A stretch of DNA of 64,000 nt, taken from the NCBI GenBank assembly GCA_964458185.1, contig CAYWFG010000004.1:1-64000 (forward strand), in the 5' to 3' direction. The stretch is from AB-137-C09 sp964458185. Its GTDB lineage: Bacteria > Pseudomonadota > Zetaproteobacteria > Mariprofundales > Mariprofundaceae. The translations under genes were made by a program, and so were the position numbers. The notes under the pieces were generated by a model that worked only from the letters and a program-made list of their open reading frames with translations, was not told where the DNA came from and ran no database searches. How positions within the stretch are numbered: position 1 is the stretch's first letter; every line of letters begins with the position of its first letter. Below, one piece after another: positions 1 to 9,820 of the stretch.

Positions 1-70
1 CAACTATAATAAAGTCAAAGCTTCCGAATGGGTCGAGGCAGTGGGTCAATTATTTTGACTCGTTTGACTC

Positions 71-154
71 GTTCCCACGCTCCTGCGTGGGAATGCATAA
101 TACGGAGCAGAAGTACAGAGGCAGGTATGGGTTCCCACGCAGGAGCGTGGGAAC
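71..154. repeat. Paired palindromic repeat, family A (REP-like)
   Basis: Two palindromic units (71-92 and 131-154), each able to fold as GTTCCCACGC facing GCGTGGGAA(C), lie in inverted orientation about 40 bases apart. A diverged copy with the same two-unit layout is at 15555-15633. This matches the general form of REP/BIME-type intergenic repeats. No coding sequence is seen across it. It lies upstream of the large secreted protein gene and could shape transcript ends or be a non-autonomous mobile element. Confidence 0.8.
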
Positions 155-192
155 CAGTAAAGAAGAGGTCGAGTTGTGGGAAGTGATCCAAA

Positions 193-365
193 GTAGGGTG
201 CGCCGTGCGCACCAGTAATGAATCGCGTCGCAAGGTCTTGATGCTACAAAGGTACTCGCAATAACAATGGAAGGTGACCTATGAATGATTTTATCAAACA
301 AATCTTGTGCTTCACACGGTTTTTCTCGGTGTGGTGCTTGCCGTGGTGCGCACGGCGCACCCTAC
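193..365. repeat. Inverted-repeat pair, family B, running into a CDS
   Basis: A 22-base sequence centred on GGTGCGCCGTGCGCACC at 193-214 is repeated as an exact reverse complement at 344-365. Each copy is itself nearly palindromic. The interval of 173 bases contains the ribosome binding site and first codons of the downstream gene, so the right copy encodes part of that gene's leader (residues about 22-29, WCARRTLR). The pair looks like the ends of a small non-autonomous element that donated a start and leader, or that invaded the gene's 5' end. Confidence 0.7.
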
Positions 366-3300
366 GGTTTCTCTTTGCCTTCGTTCTTCTGTTGGGTGTT
401 GCGCTGCCTGCTTCTGCGGAGCAATTTCAATATTTTTATGATGATACCAGCCAACTGACCAAGGTGGTTGATTCTGCTGGTACGGTGGTTGAATATATTT
501 ATGATGCCGTTGGTAATCCGCTGGAGGTGCGGCGCACTGCGCCTGCCATGGCTGTGTTGGCGATGCAACCCAGCAGCGGTAATATTGGCGATATTGTTAC
601 CATTTATGGGCGTGGTTTTGATCCACTGCCTGCCAACAATAACGTAAAGTTTAACGGTACGCCTACCACAATCACCCGTGCAACCGTTGATACCCTCACC
701 GTCACCATACCCACCGCTGCCACGAGCGGCATTGTAAGCGTCACGGCAGCAAGCATCACAGCAAGTTCCAGCACAGCATTCACCGTGCTGCAAGCCCCCG
801 TGATTACGGGCATCACCCGCAACGTTGCCGTCTCTGGCATGCAGATTCCCAATTTTATTGTTAGCGGTAAAAACCTCACTGCTGCCACCATCACCTTTGA
901 GCCTGCCTTCAATCCACCGCAAATCACCGTCAACAGCAAGACCATGGCTGCCAATGGCGATGCCATTCTCAATATCAGCATTGCCCCTGAAGCCGTAGGT
1001 GGTTTCACCGTTATTGCCAGCAAAGGCGCAGACGTATCCAGCCGTTTTCCAAGCTCGGCAAACCTGCTCAACGTCATCAACCCAACAAGCCGCGCCATGC
1101 CGCATCTCAGCGCAAGTCTTGATACCAGTTATGTGTTGCCCGGCGCACCCATTACCGTGCAAGCCAGCGTGGCAGATGGCACTGGCACACCATGGAGCAA
1201 CGAGCATGTGCGCTTTGCTATCCAGAATGCAGCGAACAACAACGGTAATCTCAATACCAATCAAACCATTGTCGATGCCTACACCGATGCCGCTGGCATG
1301 GTCAGTGTTATCGTGAATGATCTTTACTCAGAAAAAATAGGGGTGCAGGTTTCCATGCCTTATTTTGCCATCAACAAAATGGTATACCCAAACTTTGGTA
1401 AGCACACGCTGATTACTCCGCCTTTAGGGTTTTATAACAATTACGATATTTCTGTTGCCAATGCCAATTGCAACACAGTATGGGATATTTATGGCTCACC
1501 CTATTTTGTCGACAGCGCTTACATCAACATTACCAACGGCTGCCGTTTGCAAATTGATACGGGTGTGGTGGTGAAGTTGAATAGAGCCTCTATCACAGCA
1601 GCCTATGGCGGCACACTGGATATTTATGGTCAAGCTGGTGCTGAAGTCAGATTCACCAGTGTGAATGACAATACCGTGGGAGGCACACTGCCCACATCAA
1701 CGGGCAACCCTGCGGCAGGTAATTGGTATGATATTACATATGCCGCAGGCAGCTTAGGTATGGTAAACAACATAGAATTACGCTATGGCGGTGGCTTGAA
1801 TATCGCCTCGTCCCCCCAAATCAACAACTTGACCATTCGCGATTCAGGTGGCGGTATTAGCATCTCAGCAGGCGCACCAACGATTTCAAATCTAACGATG
1901 ATGAATGTACCCACTCATGCGATCAATGTGACAAGTGGCACACCCGTAATTAACCAAGGCAGCATCACGGGCTTGGCAATAGCCACAACCTCTTACCCTT
2001 GGGACAAGGCAATCACCGTCTCTGGCGCAACAACCGTTTTGACCATGAGCAATATGCTGGTGAGTGGCGGTTGGTACAACCTAAGCATCTCTGATGGGGC
2101 TACGGGTACTTTTTTCAATAACATCTTCGATAGTGCCGTAAAAGCAGCTATTGAGATTGCAACTACAGGCTTGGTGAAAATAGATTCCAGCAATACAATC
2201 ACCAATACGACAGTTCCCTACTACTATGCCAATTCCTATAACTCTTGGGGAAGAGCAACCACAGGGTTTTCCACCGCATCTTTAGGCACAGATCTCTATG
2301 CCACACTGGGTTCAGGTGTAGGCAATGGGGTGTATTTAAATGGAATGCTGGCTGCCAACACCACCCTTAGCCCCAATCCACTGCGAACCATCAACGCATC
2401 GACATGGATTGTGGATGGAGCATTGACGATACCCAATGGCGTAAGGTTACAGATTGATGCAAATACCATCATCAAATTTACGAAGTCGGCAGGTATATGG
2501 ACGGAAAATGGTGGTACGCTGGATATATATGGTCAACTTGGCGCTGAAGTTATATTCACCAGCATCAACGATGATGCGTATGGTGGGGTATTCCCTGGCT
2601 CTACGGGCGTGCCGGGTTTGAGTGATTGGGGCGAGTGGGAAGGAATTAAATATAAATTTAATAGTAGTGGTAGCATATCAAATGCACATATCCGCTACGG
2701 TGGAGGTCAAAACTCAATTGTTGAGATTTCTTCTTCAATACTCGTAAATAATCTTACGATGGTTGATGGAACTGGTCGGGTCAGTAGGAAAGGGTTAGAA
2801 ATTTTAGGAGGCAACCCCAAAATAAATAATCTCACAATACGCAATAGTGGTGGTATCAATGTCAATGGTGGTACGGCAGTGTTCCGCAATATTGCTATTA
2901 TAAATGATACAATAAACCTATTTGCTCCATTCGCTATTATAGTAACTGGCGGGCAAGCAGACATTTATTCTGGTGTTATTCATGTTTTATCAACGAATCA
3001 AGATGCAATTGAATGGTCAGGTGGTTCACTAAATATGGATAATGTATTGGTCAGCGGTGGAAATCATAATCTCCGCATGGGTGGAAATATCACGGGGGTT
3101 TTCACTAATAACACTTTTGATGGGGCAGCAGCTGAGGCAATTTCATTATCAAACAATGGTAGGGTGCTAATTGATGCCAGCAATACAATTTCTAATGCTG
3201 GAGCAACCTACCGACTTGACAGTTATAGTCCGCTAATGCGTGATCTTTATGCCTCGCTTGGAGTTGGCATTGTGGATCGATACAGCGTTCATATTATTGG

Positions 3301-4912
3301 CTATTTTAGCTCACCCAACACCATTCTTGGTGCTGATCCTTTACGCACGGGTAATTCAGTTTGGAAAGCCATACTATTCCAGCATGCACAACTTGTTTAT
3401 TCTATATCTATTGGCGATCGCATAAACCCAGCACGGCTACAAATTGATCCTTACACTGTTCTAAAGTTTGCCGCAGGCGCAGGTATAACTGTGAATTCAG
3501 GGGCGACCTTAGATGTATACGGTCAATTGGGGGCAGAGGTCATCTTCACCAGTGTCAATGATGATAGCATCGGGGCAACGCTTTTAGGAAGCTCTGGGAC
3601 ACCAACTGTTGATTGGAGAGGGATCATCTACGAAGTTGGAAGCCAAGGCTCAATGAGTAATGTTGAAGATCGCTATAGCGGGGGAATAAATATTTCAAGC
3701 TCCCCCATCCTCTCGAACGTTTCCACTTCATCTATTTCAGTTTCAGGCGGTGGACAGCCTTCAATTTCAGGAGGGGTGAGTAATGTTGTTTATGTCTCAG
3801 GTGTTGGATCACACCTATCCATGGATGGCGTTCGCGTTATAGGTGGAATTAGCATAGGTAGTGCTGGATCTTGGCAGATTAAAAACCCAACAGCGACATT
3901 GACGAATAATATCATTGAAGGCTCGACAGGAAGCGGCGTTTTGATTAATACCACTGGCTCTGTGACCATGAGTGGCAATGCCGTGCTTAATAATAGCAGC
4001 TCAGGTATAGCAATAACGGGTCTGGGAGCAAACTCAATCATTGAAAACAACTTGATTCGTGGTAATGGCAATGATGGTATCATTTTAATTCCTGCATATA
4101 ACCGATGGGGACAGATTACCGCAACATCGAACGATCCACTTCTGCGTAATAACCTGATCATTGAAAATAATAGCGGCATCACCATCGCTACTGGCGCATC
4201 AGCAACACTGGAATCCAACACCATTGCCAATAATGCCGCTACGGCTGGCACAGGCGCAGCGGTGCGCATTGACGGAACGGTCACGATGCGGAATAATATT
4301 ATCGCCTTAAACCTTGATAGCTATGGGATTCCCTACGATCTCTATGCCGCACCCACGGCAACCATCAGCACTTACAACAACCTGACAACCGATGGCATGT
4401 TACTTGGTGCGGGCGATCTGTATGCCAATCCATTGTTTGATTCCAACTGGTTTGTACAGGCTATCTCGCCAGCTATAAATGCTGGTTCTCAATCTGCCAT
4501 TACTGCTCCGTTTATAACGGTCAATCCCTATGCTGAAATTGCAACCGTTGATGCGGGCGTGCTGGACTTAGGTTATCACCATGCAACACCAGCGATAACC
4601 GTGGATGCAAATTTTTCTACGCTAACACCAGCAAACACAATCAATGCTGGCAAAGCTGTAATCACACTCATGGTCACGCCAAAAGATGCCGTTGGTAGTA
4701 TCATCGGATCGGGTTTACGTATAACAGCATCGCTGGGGGTATCTATTAGCGGAGCAACCATTGGCGCAATTCGTGACTTGGGTGATGGTAGCTATCAGGT
4801 AGAAATCAATGGTAATCAGGCTACGCTTGGCATAACTGATCAGGTCAGTATCAGTGTCGAAGGTGCAGGAGGCCCCGTGGTGTTGGCAACCTTTGGCTCT
4901 ATTACTTGGTAA
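281..4912 (+). CDS. Large secreted YD / IPT-TIG / parallel beta-helix protein
   Basis: A 1543-residue protein with an ATG start and AAGGTG four bases upstream. The N-terminus is a Sec-type signal with an unusually long n-region; cleavage is expected after the PASA at about residue 46. One RHS-type YD repeat follows (about 49-85), then one or two IPT/TIG immunoglobulin-like folds (about 92-260) and a bacterial Ig-like domain (about 275-370). Three homologous modules start near residues 421, 720 and 1050, each opening with RLQID and containing LD(I/V)YGQ.GAEV, as in right-handed beta-helix surface proteins. A pectate-lyase-like helix (about 1270-1430) and a C-terminal invasin-like Ig domain (about 1440-1543) end it. 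No membrane anchor or sortase motif is seen. Adhesin or extracellular matrix protein is the likely role; this is inference from architecture. Confidence 0.85.
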   Translation: MNDFIKQILCFTRFFSVWCLPWCARRTLRFLFAFVLLLGVALPASAEQFQYFYDDTSQLTKVVDSAGTVVEYIYDAVGNPLEVRRTAPAMAVLAMQPSSGNIGDIVTIYGRGFDPLPANNNVKFNGTPTTITRATVDTLTVTIPTAATSGIVSVTAASITASSSTAFTVLQAPVITGITRNVAVSGMQIPNFIVSGKNLTAATITFEPAFNPPQITVNSKTMAANGDAILNISIAPEAVGGFTVIASKGADVSSRFPSSANLLNVINPTSRAMPHLSASLDTSYVLPGAPITVQASVADGTGTPWSNEHVRFAIQNAANNNGNLNTNQTIVDAYTDAAGMVSVIVNDLYSEKIGVQVSMPYFAINKMVYPNFGKHTLITPPLGFYNNYDISVANANCNTVWDIYGSPYFVDSAYINITNGCRLQIDTGVVVKLNRASITAAYGGTLDIYGQAGAEVRFTSVNDNTVGGTLPTSTGNPAAGNWYDITYAAGSLGMVNNIELRYGGGLNIASSPQINNLTIRDSGGGISISAGAPTISNLTMMNVPTHAINVTSGTPVINQGSITGLAIATTSYPWDKAITVSGATTVLTMSNMLVSGGWYNLSISDGATGTFFNNIFDSAVKAAIEIATTGLVKIDSSNTITNTTVPYYYANSYNSWGRATTGFSTASLGTDLYATLGSGVGNGVYLNGMLAANTTLSPNPLRTINASTWIVDGALTIPNGVRLQIDANTIIKFTKSAGIWTENGGTLDIYGQLGAEVIFTSINDDAYGGVFPGSTGVPGLSDWGEWEGIKYKFNSSGSISNAHIRYGGGQNSIVEISSSILVNNLTMVDGTGRVSRKGLEILGGNPKINNLTIRNSGGINVNGGTAVFRNIAIINDTINLFAPFAIIVTGGQADIYSGVIHVLSTNQDAIEWSGGSLNMDNVLVSGGNHNLRMGGNITGVFTNNTFDGAAAEAISLSNNGRVLIDASNTISNAGATYRLDSYSPLMRDLYASLGVGIVDRYSVHIIGYFSSPNTILGADPLRTGNSVWKAILFQHAQLVYSISIGDRINPARLQIDPYTVLKFAAGAGITVNSGATLDVYGQLGAEVIFTSVNDDSIGATLLGSSGTPTVDWRGIIYEVGSQGSMSNVEDRYSGGINISSSPILSNVSTSSISVSGGGQPSISGGVSNVVYVSGVGSHLSMDGVRVIGGISIGSAGSWQIKNPTATLTNNIIEGSTGSGVLINTTGSVTMSGNAVLNNSSSGIAITGLGANSIIENNLIRGNGNDGIILIPAYNRWGQITATSNDPLLRNNLIIENNSGITIATGASATLESNTIANNAATAGTGAAVRIDGTVTMRNNIIALNLDSYGIPYDLYAAPTATISTYNNLTTDGMLLGAGDLYANPLFDSNWFVQAISPAINAGSQSAITAPFITVNPYAEIATVDAGVLDLGYHHATPAITVDANFSTLTPANTINAGKAVITLMVTPKDAVGSIIGSGLRITASLGVSISGATIGAIRDLGDGSYQVEINGNQATLGITDQVSISVEGAGGPVVLATFGSITW

Positions 4913-4925
4913 TGGCTTTATTGTT

Positions 4926-4956
4926 GAAGGCTTCCCGTTTAAGAGGGGAAGCCTTC
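4926..4956. terminator. Hairpin after the beta-helix gene
   Basis: A perfect 11-bp stem, GAAGGCTTCCC against GGGAAGCCTTC, with a 9-base loop, starts 13 bases after the stop codon at 4912. It separates two convergent genes. The T-run is displaced (about 4971), so this may be a bidirectional or weak intrinsic terminator. Confidence 0.55.
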
Positions 4957-5009
4957 GGAAGTAACTGGTTTTTCTCTATGCTGATGGAGTGAAGATTGAT
5001 GCTATTATT

Positions 5010-6794
5010 TTACCGTGAATATGAACGTGCTTTTTGCCACAACAAGCGATCAAAACCCACTGCCACCACAGCAAAACCGTGCAATAGTATCGTTTCACCG
5101 TATTTATTTTGTAAGCGTGGCAGGTATTTGTCTAATTGTGTGTGAGCCTCTGTGAAGGCTTTTTTCACACACGGCACAGCCAGTAATTCTGCATCGCTTG
5201 CAGCACCAACAGCATCGGCTGTTTGCATTGGCGTATCGCGCAGTTTGATAAATTTAAACTCCAGCAACACATCCAATAACTGCCCGTAATGACGCATATC
5301 AGGACGAACAATCATCGTCATATCGGCGTAACTGCGTTCAATCTCGGTTTCAGAATCCATGATGTACAAGCGATCATTGAATAAGGCAGTCAAAAATGCT
5401 GTTTTGATAATCAATTCATTACTCCATCGGTAATCACGGTTGCTGAATAATGTGAAAATGCCTGCTTGTAAACATTGGCATAAGGGCGCAATATTGGCAT
5501 GGAGGTATAAAGCTTCCGTTGCTTCGGTAATATGTTGCTGTTGTCGGTGAGGTAATAATGCAGCCTGTAATTCTTCTATGTATAATTTACGCATCACCAA
5601 ATTAGGAATGCATAACCCCACAGAGCCAAGTTTAGGTGATGCTGTTATCGTTAATGCCCCCAAATAATAGAGCAATGAAGCAACAAAGTTCTGGTCAGTT
5701 TGGGTATTATTTATATTGCGCACCGTAAAACGCTCGCAAAGCTGCGGCACAAGCAAGGCTTGTTTATCATCCAAGGCTTTACCAATCACTTCACGACCAT
5801 CAGCAAGTGCAGCAATATAGTGAATTTTATTGCTATCCATTGCCAGATTTTCATCAAGGATATTTTTAGGGAACTTACCATACATAAGAAAGTGGCGCAA
5901 AAAATAGAGTGCCATGGTTGGATTATAAACATGATAGTCGGCATCTTCAGCAAAGCGGTAACCATTATAAAAAGTACGCATCATGGTCAAAGCATGGTTG
6001 ATGTCATTGTCAGAGACTGTGTGTTCTTGGGCAATGCCTGCCAGCGCATCAGCGATTTCATTTTCTGTGAAACCGCATAAACCATTAAAGTCTGGCAGTA
6101 GATAAATATTGCTTGCTACATTATACGCCGAGGTAATATCGCTCATCGCAATCGGTGAAACCCCCGCGACAAAAACGCGCTCCAAGCCCATCCCTGCCGC
6201 TGCTGCTTTGATGGCTTTAAATATAGCACGCACCGCACCTTCACCATGAACCAGCGAGGTATATTCCCCACCCCCCATCATTAATTCATTGGCAAAATTA
6301 TCGTATTCATCAATCAGTAAATAAAGCTTTAACGAAGCGTTATTGATGGCACTCACCAACGATTGAAACGATGCAATGGCATTGTCGGGTTCAATTTCTA
6401 CTTCAGTGCTAAGCCATGGCGCATATCGTTGCGCTACACCCGTGATGCTTGTATTGATATGCATATGCAAACGCTGGCGAATAGCATCAACACTGCCGTG
6501 TGCCTCCACCGTAGAAAAATCCCATTTCATCATTACATATTGATTATGCAGCAGCGTGGGTTGTTTTCCAATCGCTAAATGCCCAAAGAGTTGTTCAAAT
6601 TTATCAGCTTTCGCTATATCGTAATAATTTTCTAGCGTTGATAACCACAATGATTTACCAAAACGGCGGGGGCGCAAAAAAATTAATTGCAGCCCAGCAC
6701 GTTCTACCTTGGGAATAAGGTAGGTTCGATCAACATAAAATAAATTATTATCAATAATATATTCAAAATCACAAATACCGTAAGGAAAGTCCAT
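5010..6794 (-). CDS. AAA-ATPase-like / PD-(D/E)XK nuclease-like protein
   Basis: About 594 residues, of the family with an N-terminal AAA-ATPase-like domain and a C-terminal PD-(D/E)XK nuclease-like domain (Pfam AAA-ATPase_like and PDDEXK_9). The opening FPYGICDFEYII and YVDRTYLI are hallmark family sequence. RPRRFGKSLWLST (about residues 41-53) is the P-loop variant, and LLIDEYDNFAN (about 160-170) the Walker B region. Near the C-terminus DVLLEFKFIKL fits the E-x-K core of the nuclease fold. I start at the ATG at 6794, which has GAGGT upstream, rather than the GTG one codon earlier. The family is often multicopy, and its role is unknown; mobile-element or defence links have been suggested. 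It is convergent with the beta-helix gene and unrelated to thrC behind it. Confidence 0.8.
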   Translation of the reverse strand: MDFPYGICDFEYIIDNNLFYVDRTYLIPKVERAGLQLIFLRPRRFGKSLWLSTLENYYDIAKADKFEQLFGHLAIGKQPTLLHNQYVMMKWDFSTVEAHGSVDAIRQRLHMHINTSITGVAQRYAPWLSTEVEIEPDNAIASFQSLVSAINNASLKLYLLIDEYDNFANELMMGGGEYTSLVHGEGAVRAIFKAIKAAAAGMGLERVFVAGVSPIAMSDITSAYNVASNIYLLPDFNGLCGFTENEIADALAGIAQEHTVSDNDINHALTMMRTFYNGYRFAEDADYHVYNPTMALYFLRHFLMYGKFPKNILDENLAMDSNKIHYIAALADGREVIGKALDDKQALLVPQLCERFTVRNINNTQTDQNFVASLLYYLGALTITASPKLGSVGLCIPNLVMRKLYIEELQAALLPHRQQQHITEATEALYLHANIAPLCQCLQAGIFTLFSNRDYRWSNELIIKTAFLTALFNDRLYIMDSETEIERSYADMTMIVRPDMRHYGQLLDVLLEFKFIKLRDTPMQTADAVGAASDAELLAVPCVKKAFTEAHTQLDKYLPRLQNKYGETILLHGFAVVAVGFDRLLWQKARSYSR

Positions 6795-6808
6795 CACTCA
6801 TACCTCTA

Positions 6809-7870
6809 TTACCCATCATCCAACAAGCGACGCACTGCATCTTCATTGGCATCAATAGTTACAGGGCGGGGCATGTTTAACATGGCTGTGTCGGGGTCTT
6901 TTAAGCCATTGCCTGTTAGTGTGCAGACAATTTTTTCCCCTGCTTTAAAAAATCCTGCTTTATTGAGCTTGATTACACCAGCGATAGAAGCTGCTGAAGC
7001 GGGTTCACAAAATACGCCTTCTAACGATGCCAGCATACCATAGGCTTGTAAAATCTCGTCATCGGTCACGGCATCAATGCGTCCGCCTGATTCATCGCGG
7101 GCATTTTCGGCTTGTTGCCATGAGGCAGGCTTGCCAATGCGAATGGCAGTAGCAATGGTCTCGGGGTTTTCTACAGGATGACCATTGACGATAGGCGCAG
7201 CCCCTGCGGCCTGAAAGCCCAACATGCGTGGCAATGTTTTGGCAATGCGTAGTGTGTGGTATTCTTGGTAGCCCATCCAGTAAGCGGTAATGTTTCCTGC
7301 ATTACCCACAGGCAGGGCGTGGTAATCAGGGGCAAAGCCAAGTTCATCAATCACTTCAAAGGCAGCGGTTTTTTGCCCTTGAATTCGAAAGGGATTGACC
7401 GAATTAACCAGCGAAATTGAACCGTCTGCTGATACATCACGTACAATTTTTAAGGCATCATCAAAATTACCGCGAATCTGAATCACTTTTGCCCCATAAC
7501 GAACGCCTTGCGACATCTTACCTAGGGCTATTTTACCATCAGGAATCAACACATAAGCTTGCATGCCACAATTCGCAGCGTAGGCAGCGGCAGAAGCAGA
7601 GGTATTGCCTGTTGAGGCACAAATAATCTTGCGTGAACCCGCATTATAAGCTTGGGTGACTGCCATGGTCATGCCACGGTCTTTAAAAGAACCTGTGGGA
7701 TTTAAGCCTTCAAACTTCAAATAAATATTCAGCTCTGGGTTGATCGCATTGCGCAAATTCAATGACTCATGCAAAGGGGTATTGCCTTCGTATAAGGTGA
7801 TAACAGAATCATCTTTGGCAATGGGTAAAAAAGCACGATAACGTTCAATAATACCTTGGTAATAAGACAT
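6809..7870 (-). CDS. thrC: Threonine synthase
   Basis: A 353-residue PLP enzyme that converts O-phosphohomoserine to threonine, the last step of threonine synthesis. NPTGSFKDRGM carries the PLP-binding Lys (K63), and the C-terminal half has the expected LTGNGLKDP stretch. Its length fits the short (class II, about 350 residues) bacterial form. It starts at ATG with GGAG eight bases upstream and follows hom by 17 bases, so the two are co-transcribed hom-thrC. Confidence 0.95.
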   Translation of the reverse strand: MSYYQGIIERYRAFLPIAKDDSVITLYEGNTPLHESLNLRNAINPELNIYLKFEGLNPTGSFKDRGMTMAVTQAYNAGSRKIICASTGNTSASAAAYAANCGMQAYVLIPDGKIALGKMSQGVRYGAKVIQIRGNFDDALKIVRDVSADGSISLVNSVNPFRIQGQKTAAFEVIDELGFAPDYHALPVGNAGNITAYWMGYQEYHTLRIAKTLPRMLGFQAAGAAPIVNGHPVENPETIATAIRIGKPASWQQAENARDESGGRIDAVTDDEILQAYGMLASLEGVFCEPASAASIAGVIKLNKAGFFKAGEKIVCTLTGNGLKDPDTAMLNMPRPVTIDANEDAVRRLLDDG

Positions 7871-7887
7871 GGTGTGAACTCCAATAA

Positions 7888-9195
7888 TTAATGTGTTTGT
7901 TCTTTGCGTAAAATCAATACGTCTTCTTGCACAGCATCAAGCGCAATAATGCGAGAGATAGCCGCTTGCAGATTGCCCTCGGTGGTGGTGTGGGTGAGTA
8001 AAATGATGGGGACTGATTGGGTGGCATGGCGTTCTTTTTGCATCACAGCTTCCAAGCTGATGCGGTGATCTGCCAAAATCGAGGTGATACTCGCCAATAC
8101 ACCCGAACGGTCTTTGACCATCAAGCGCAAGTAATACTCACACTCTGCATCCAGCATTGGCATAGTGACCATATTGCGGCGTTCTTCGGCGACAAAACCC
8201 ATTGCAGGGGCAAGGTAGCGGACACCATCAGGCAACACACGGGCAATATCCATCACATCAGCAATCACTGCCGAAGCAGTCGGGCGTTCGCCTGCACCAC
8301 GACCAAAATACATGGTATGTTCCACAAAATCGCCCGATATTTGCACTGCATTGTAAGAATCAGATACTTGTGCCAACTGGGATTGCAGTGGAATCAATGT
8401 CGGGTGAACACGCATTTCCACCTGTTTACCATGCGGTTTGGCAACGCCTAACAGTTTGATGCGGTAGCCAAGTTCGTGCGCCGAACGAATATCATCAGGG
8501 GTGATACGGCTGATGCCTTCGGTAAAGACTTCATCAAAATGAATGTGAGAACCAAAACCCATCGCCGCTAAAATGGATAATTTATGCGCGGTATCAATAC
8601 CATCGACATCAAACGAAGGGTCAGCTTCAGCATAGCCCAAATCTTGCGCGTCTTTTAATACATCAGCAAAGGCAGCACCTTCGTTTTCCATGCGGGTAAG
8701 AATATAGTTGCATGTACCATTTAAAATACCATAAATAGATTGCACTTGATTGGCAGCAAGCCCTTCACGCAAGGCTTTCATGCAAGGAATACCCCCGCCG
8801 ATAGCTGCCTCAAAAGCAAGCACGACACCGTTTTTTTCTGCCAAAGCAAACAACTCATCGCCATGCTTAGCGATCAATGCCTTGTTAGCCGTAACCACAT
8901 GCTTACCTTGTGCCAATGCCGTTGCCACAAAGGTGCGTGCTGGCTCATAACCACCAATAAGTTCAATCACAATATCAACATCATCAGCCGCGACGACATC
9001 ATTGGCATCGTCTGTAATGCGAACGTTACTAAGGTCTAGCCCAAAATCACGATCAATACTGCGATCAGCCGCTGCGACCAAGACCAATGTTTTTCCTAAC
9101 CTGCGAGCCATCAATGCCTGCTGCTCTAACAAAATACGGGCTGCACCCAAACCAATAGTTCCTAGCCCCAATAAACCAACGCGAATTGTATTCAT
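7888..9195 (-). CDS. hom: Homoserine dehydrogenase with ACT domain
   Basis: A 435-residue, single-function homoserine dehydrogenase. It reduces aspartate semialdehyde to homoserine, at the branch point to threonine and methionine. The NAD(P)-binding GLLGLGTIGLG is at residues 7-17, the catalytic core shows AANKALI and GILNGTCNYIL, and the C-terminal ACT domain begins near residue 350 (YYLRLMVKDRSGVLASI), suggesting feedback inhibition by threonine. ATG start with AGGAG seven bases upstream. It is first in a two-gene operon with thrC; no attenuator was recognised in its 180-base leader. Confidence 0.96.
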   Translation of the reverse strand: MNTIRVGLLGLGTIGLGAARILLEQQALMARRLGKTLVLVAAADRSIDRDFGLDLSNVRITDDANDVVAADDVDIVIELIGGYEPARTFVATALAQGKHVVTANKALIAKHGDELFALAEKNGVVLAFEAAIGGGIPCMKALREGLAANQVQSIYGILNGTCNYILTRMENEGAAFADVLKDAQDLGYAEADPSFDVDGIDTAHKLSILAAMGFGSHIHFDEVFTEGISRITPDDIRSAHELGYRIKLLGVAKPHGKQVEMRVHPTLIPLQSQLAQVSDSYNAVQISGDFVEHTMYFGRGAGERPTASAVIADVMDIARVLPDGVRYLAPAMGFVAEERRNMVTMPMLDAECEYYLRLMVKDRSGVLASITSILADHRISLEAVMQKERHATQSVPIILLTHTTTEGNLQAAISRIIALDAVQEDVLILRKEQTH

Positions 9196-9375
9196 GTGTT
9201 TGCTCCTAAAATGTAATAATTATTTATCGACACTCTAGGAGGGTGTCCAAGAATAGAAAGAGCTACAGTATCGCACCATACAGTAACGGTTCTTAACGAA
9301 TGATATCGGTTAAAAATGAGAGTAAAGAGCGTTCGGAAGAATGATGTTGTTTCGTCAACAACCCATTTTTTTTTA

Positions 9376-9810
9376 TTAGGTTTTCTTAGGCAGACCTTTA
9401 CGCGCAAGCGCATCGGCTCGTTCATTGCCTGCATTGCCTGCATGCCCTTTTACCCACTTCCACGTAACGGTATATTGATTTCTTAACGCATCAAGTTCTT
9501 GCCATAAATCAGCATTCACCACGTCTTGTTTTTTTGAGTTTTTCCAGCCGTTTCGCTTCCAGCCATGAATCCATGCGGTAATGCCTTTGATGACATAATT
9601 AGAATCAGAATAAATGGTGATCTTGCAAGGTCGCTTTAGCGATTTTAATGCCTCAATAGCGGCTTTCATTTCCATTCGTTGGTTGGTGCTATGGGCTTCA
9701 CCACCAAAGAACTCTTTTTCATAATCACCCATCTTTAACCATACGCCCCAACCACCAGGGCCAGGGTTGCCAGAGCATGCGCCATCGGTATAGGCAATCA
9801 CTTCAGGCAT
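9376..9810 (-). CDS. rnhA: Ribonuclease HI
   Basis: About 144 residues, from an ATG giving MPEVIAYTDG. It degrades RNA in RNA-DNA hybrids. The catalytic Asp lies in AYTDGACSGNPGPGGWG, Glu in NQRMEMKA, Asp in IYSDSNYVIKG, and the last Asp in GNERADALA. The family normally begins 6-8 residues before the TDG motif, which favours 9810. An in-frame ATG at 9837 (adding MPQKNNAEN) is possible and would overlap the upstream gene by 17 bases. Translation is probably coupled to the DUF1456 gene. Confidence 0.93.
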   Translation of the reverse strand: MPEVIAYTDGACSGNPGPGGWGVWLKMGDYEKEFFGGEAHSTNQRMEMKAAIEALKSLKRPCKITIYSDSNYVIKGITAWIHGWKRNGWKNSKKQDVVNADLWQELDALRNQYTVTWKWVKGHAGNAGNERADALARKGLPKKT

Positions 9811-9820
9811 GTTTTCTGCA

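Noticed and set aside
362..1264. A 300-codon open frame on the minus strand inside the beta-helix gene
   Set aside because: It is a shadow of the real gene; composition is that of a reverse frame (His/Cys/Gly/Asn-rich), and no ribosome site or family pattern is seen.
281..4912. An RHS toxin with immunity gene
   Set aside because: Only one YD unit is present, and there is no RHS core, no toxin-like C-terminus and no small immunity gene behind it.
9196..9375. A threonine attenuator or riboswitch before hom
   Set aside because: No run of Thr/Ile codons and no known riboswitch core was found; only a weak 7-bp hairpin (GACACTC/GGGTGTC) lies in the leader.
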